Source of the DNA: Rhododendron vialii
Taxonomy: Eukaryota; Streptophyta; Magnoliopsida; Ericales; Ericaceae
DNA: 64,000 nucleotides
Reading direction: 5' to 3'
Assembly (NCBI RefSeq): GCF_030253575.1
Contig: NC_080569.1
Coordinates: forward strand, 6,304,001-6,368,000
The translations under genes and the position numbers were made by a program. The notes beneath the pieces were generated by a model, which worked only from the letters and a program-made list of their open reading frames with translations, ran no database searches and had not been told where the DNA came from. This document shows positions 61,900-64,000 of the stretch, piece by piece. The stretch's first letter is position 1. Each line of letters starts with the position of its first letter.

Positions 61900-63190
61900 G
61901 AGAGTCATTCTATCGTTTATTATTTAAAGACCCTATTAGAATGGGGGCAGAGTTTGAAGTCCGAGACATTGACCTCCCTATGCTATTGAGTATAGGCATA
62001 GTCATATTTAAAAGTAAATACCGTTCACATGATTGTGTTTACTATAAGGAATATTTAATCGTCGTCATCAATATCCCTTATCAATCGATTGCCTTGGATG
62101 ATTGAAAATGATTTGAATAAAGTAAAGGTAAAAATAGACTTTCTTTTCAATTATCACCTTTAATTATTATCGACATTGTTGCAAATACAACGGTCTTATT
62201 TGTGCGAAATTGCATAATTTGTGAATTAATAATAGCATTGTCAAATTTTTTTTAAGGCTTACGTGGCAATTTGACATGTTATAATTTGATATCTTCAAGA
62301 TGCTCACTCCAATCAACATGTCAAATTTATCATTAGGAAGTTTTGGAGTAAAGTAATTAAATAAATTTTCAAATGACACATAAGTATTTGATATTGTGGT
62401 TGGAGTTACTTTACATGTCAATTCTTCAATTTAGCAAGTCATGTCAAATTTGACATTCTTGATTGGAGATGCTCTTAGAATTTGACATCTCTATATTTTC
62501 CACTCTAACTAATAAGCATAATTTCTTAATTAAGAATTTTTTTTGCCACGCAGTAGGACTTTAGTATGTTAGTCGGATAACTACAAGAGGCTGACCACTG
62601 CTCTATCAGCTTGATCCATGACCTCACCCTTTGAACTTAAACCCAAGGAAAAAGACGATTGAACTAGCCAAAATTTATCAAGTTTTGGGGAGTTAAATAA
62701 CCAAAGAAAATATCTGACATCGTATGCCAAATTTGACATTAGAGAGGAGATGTCAAATGATAATTAGGCATTTGACATATTGGTTGGAATTGCTTCACTT
62801 TCACTTAATATATGTGACATATTGGTTGGAGTTGCTTCACAAGGCAATGCTCGGTTTGATTGGTCGTAGAGCAATGGGGGGTTTGCAAAGGAAGTTTTTT
62901 TGAACGGGCTCATATGTGATTACCCTTTTCTCAAACTAAGTATCTCACCCTAAGGCCTAATCACATAATTAGAGCTTTGCCAAAATCTAATAAAATCATC
63001 GAATCTTCAACGTTTTCTCAAATGTTTAGGATGTGTTATTAAGGAACAAATTATATAACTTTGCTCATGACTTCATAACATCTGCTCAAGTGAAAATATT
63101 TTCTCAAGAATCCATACGTACAACTCGAATTGCGTGCTGTACATTTGCATGCATTTTGTTTTGCCCGTAATTCATAAAACAAAAATCTCA
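61900..63190. other. Intergenic; Harbinger-type MITE remnants, no gene
   Basis: Repeat fragments with caatttgacat/tgtcaaatttgac words at 62240-62480 and 62690-62860 resemble the MITE at 25506. A tandem phrase gacatattggttgga occurs at 62776 and 62818. No coding sequence. Confidence 0.5.
62297..62476. mobile_element. Harbinger-type MITE relative, 180 bp
   Basis: The left aagatgctcactccaatcaa pairs imperfectly with the right ttgattggagatgctctt; the interior has catgtcaaattt/aaatttgacatt words like the 354-bp MITE at 25506-25859. Confidence 0.65.
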
Positions 63191-64000
63191 AATATTCATG
63201 TTCGAGCCCAATCCATTACCTTTCCATCCATAGCCTCCCATAATCTCCAGCCTTTACTCAAACTTTTACGCACAATTTGAATAGAAGTTTGAGTTTTACT
63301 TATTAAACACAATTTTGCCACACTCTCCATCTCCCTTCGTTCCTCCTCCCCTGGCCACCGAGAGAAAAAAATCTTCTCCAACCCCATCCAACAACACCAG
63401 GTACGTACCACCACAACCATCGCGAGCTTCAAACATGAAGAAAACTTCGTGAAGTTCAAGGCTTTTGATTCTCCCAATCTCAGTCACCAAAATTTTCCTC
63501 CCACTCAAAACCATCGCCAACCAACACCATCTTTTTAGGGGTTTTGAGTCAACGACTTCTAGAATTTGTGTGCAGATTTGGGTAAGGGCATGCTCTTTGT
63601 TGGTTTGCTTAGTTTCATCATGTGAAATCTCAACTTCTTCACGTCTGATTGTTGGAGAGGCTTCAACATGAACTCTTGAGCTCCTTCCTCTAAGCATCTG
63701 CATCGTTCAAAAGCGAAAAAATTGGAACGACTAATTATGTGATCGAACAGAATAGTTACAATGATAATATGAACGAGATTTAAGTAGGAGCTAGCACTAA
63801 CTTCTTGATTCGAGTTGGAACATTCTCAGACGACACTATCACTACCGGTATCTCTTTCAAGTCCGACGACTCCTGTCACGAGGGATAATAAAAAGGGCAA
63901 GTATACAAAAAATTTCATCAACTTAACGAATTTTGTAATATTGTAGGATGCTTTCAATTGTGAGGGGTGTATGTACCGAAATGAACGACCAATTCAGGAA
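63190..64000 (-). other. Unresolved sequence with an open minus-strand frame
   Basis: A 135-codon frame (63703 down to 63296), starting MQMLRGRSSRVHVEASPTIR, and a second frame (63477 down to 63196) are open on the minus strand. Neither shows a domain I recognise. The uneven composition suggests repeat-derived sequence rather than a host gene. The window ends before this can be settled. Confidence 0.2.

Overview
The window reads as eukaryotic nuclear DNA from a flowering plant, almost certainly a eudicot. Coding islands carry GT-AG introns, CT-rich leaders, plant-only families (CYP73A, CRF-type AP2/ERF, NET4, NHL) and a plant-type tRNA-Arg(CCU). The AT-rich space between them is crowded with MITEs, a Helitron, LTR-element fossils, LINE/SINE-like tails and CT/GA microsatellites. 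I cannot name the species. No operon, CRISPR array or prokaryotic feature is present. LAYOUT: 1-1839 (+) is the 3' part of an LRR receptor-like kinase gene of the At5g58300 type, cut by the window edge. 2961-3842 (+) is a single-exon NHL/LEA_2 membrane protein. 6318-11127 (+) is a complete four-exon ubiquitin-conjugating enzyme of the UBC8/UBC10 type. 17148-18143 (+) is an intronless cytokinin response factor (CRF). 19-32 kb is repeat territory: paired GC-rich elements, a 726-bp tandem duplication, Stowaway- and Harbinger-type MITEs, and a broken Ty1/Copia fossil carrying a nested solo LTR. 33946-37872 (+) is an intron-bearing eIF2-beta gene that looks like a pseudogene, with a partial duplicate of its 3' region just upstream at 32.6-33.1 kb. 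46411-48916 (+) is a NET4-type actin-binding protein. 49388-49460 (-) is tRNA-Arg(CCU). 51135-55072 is a putative non-autonomous Helitron. 56268-60097 (+) is cinnamate 4-hydroxylase (CYP73A), followed by promoter-like sequence facing left at about 61.65 kb with no recognisable gene. HOW THE GENES RELATE: they are unlinked in function, as is normal in plants: signalling kinase, stress/ABA-type membrane protein, ubiquitin transfer, cytokinin-pathway transcription factor, cytoskeleton tether and phenylpropanoid enzyme. MOST INTERESTING: the cinnamate 4-hydroxylase gene has an extra intron that looks like a retroposon. It ends in a poly-A run and is flanked by a 12-13 nt near-perfect target-site duplication that supplies both splice sites, so this appears to be an intron gained by transposition. 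Other notable points are a triplicated SPTSVL phospho-motif module in the CRF, and an eIF2-beta pseudogene whose upstream partial duplicate preserves the empty sites of several MITEs.
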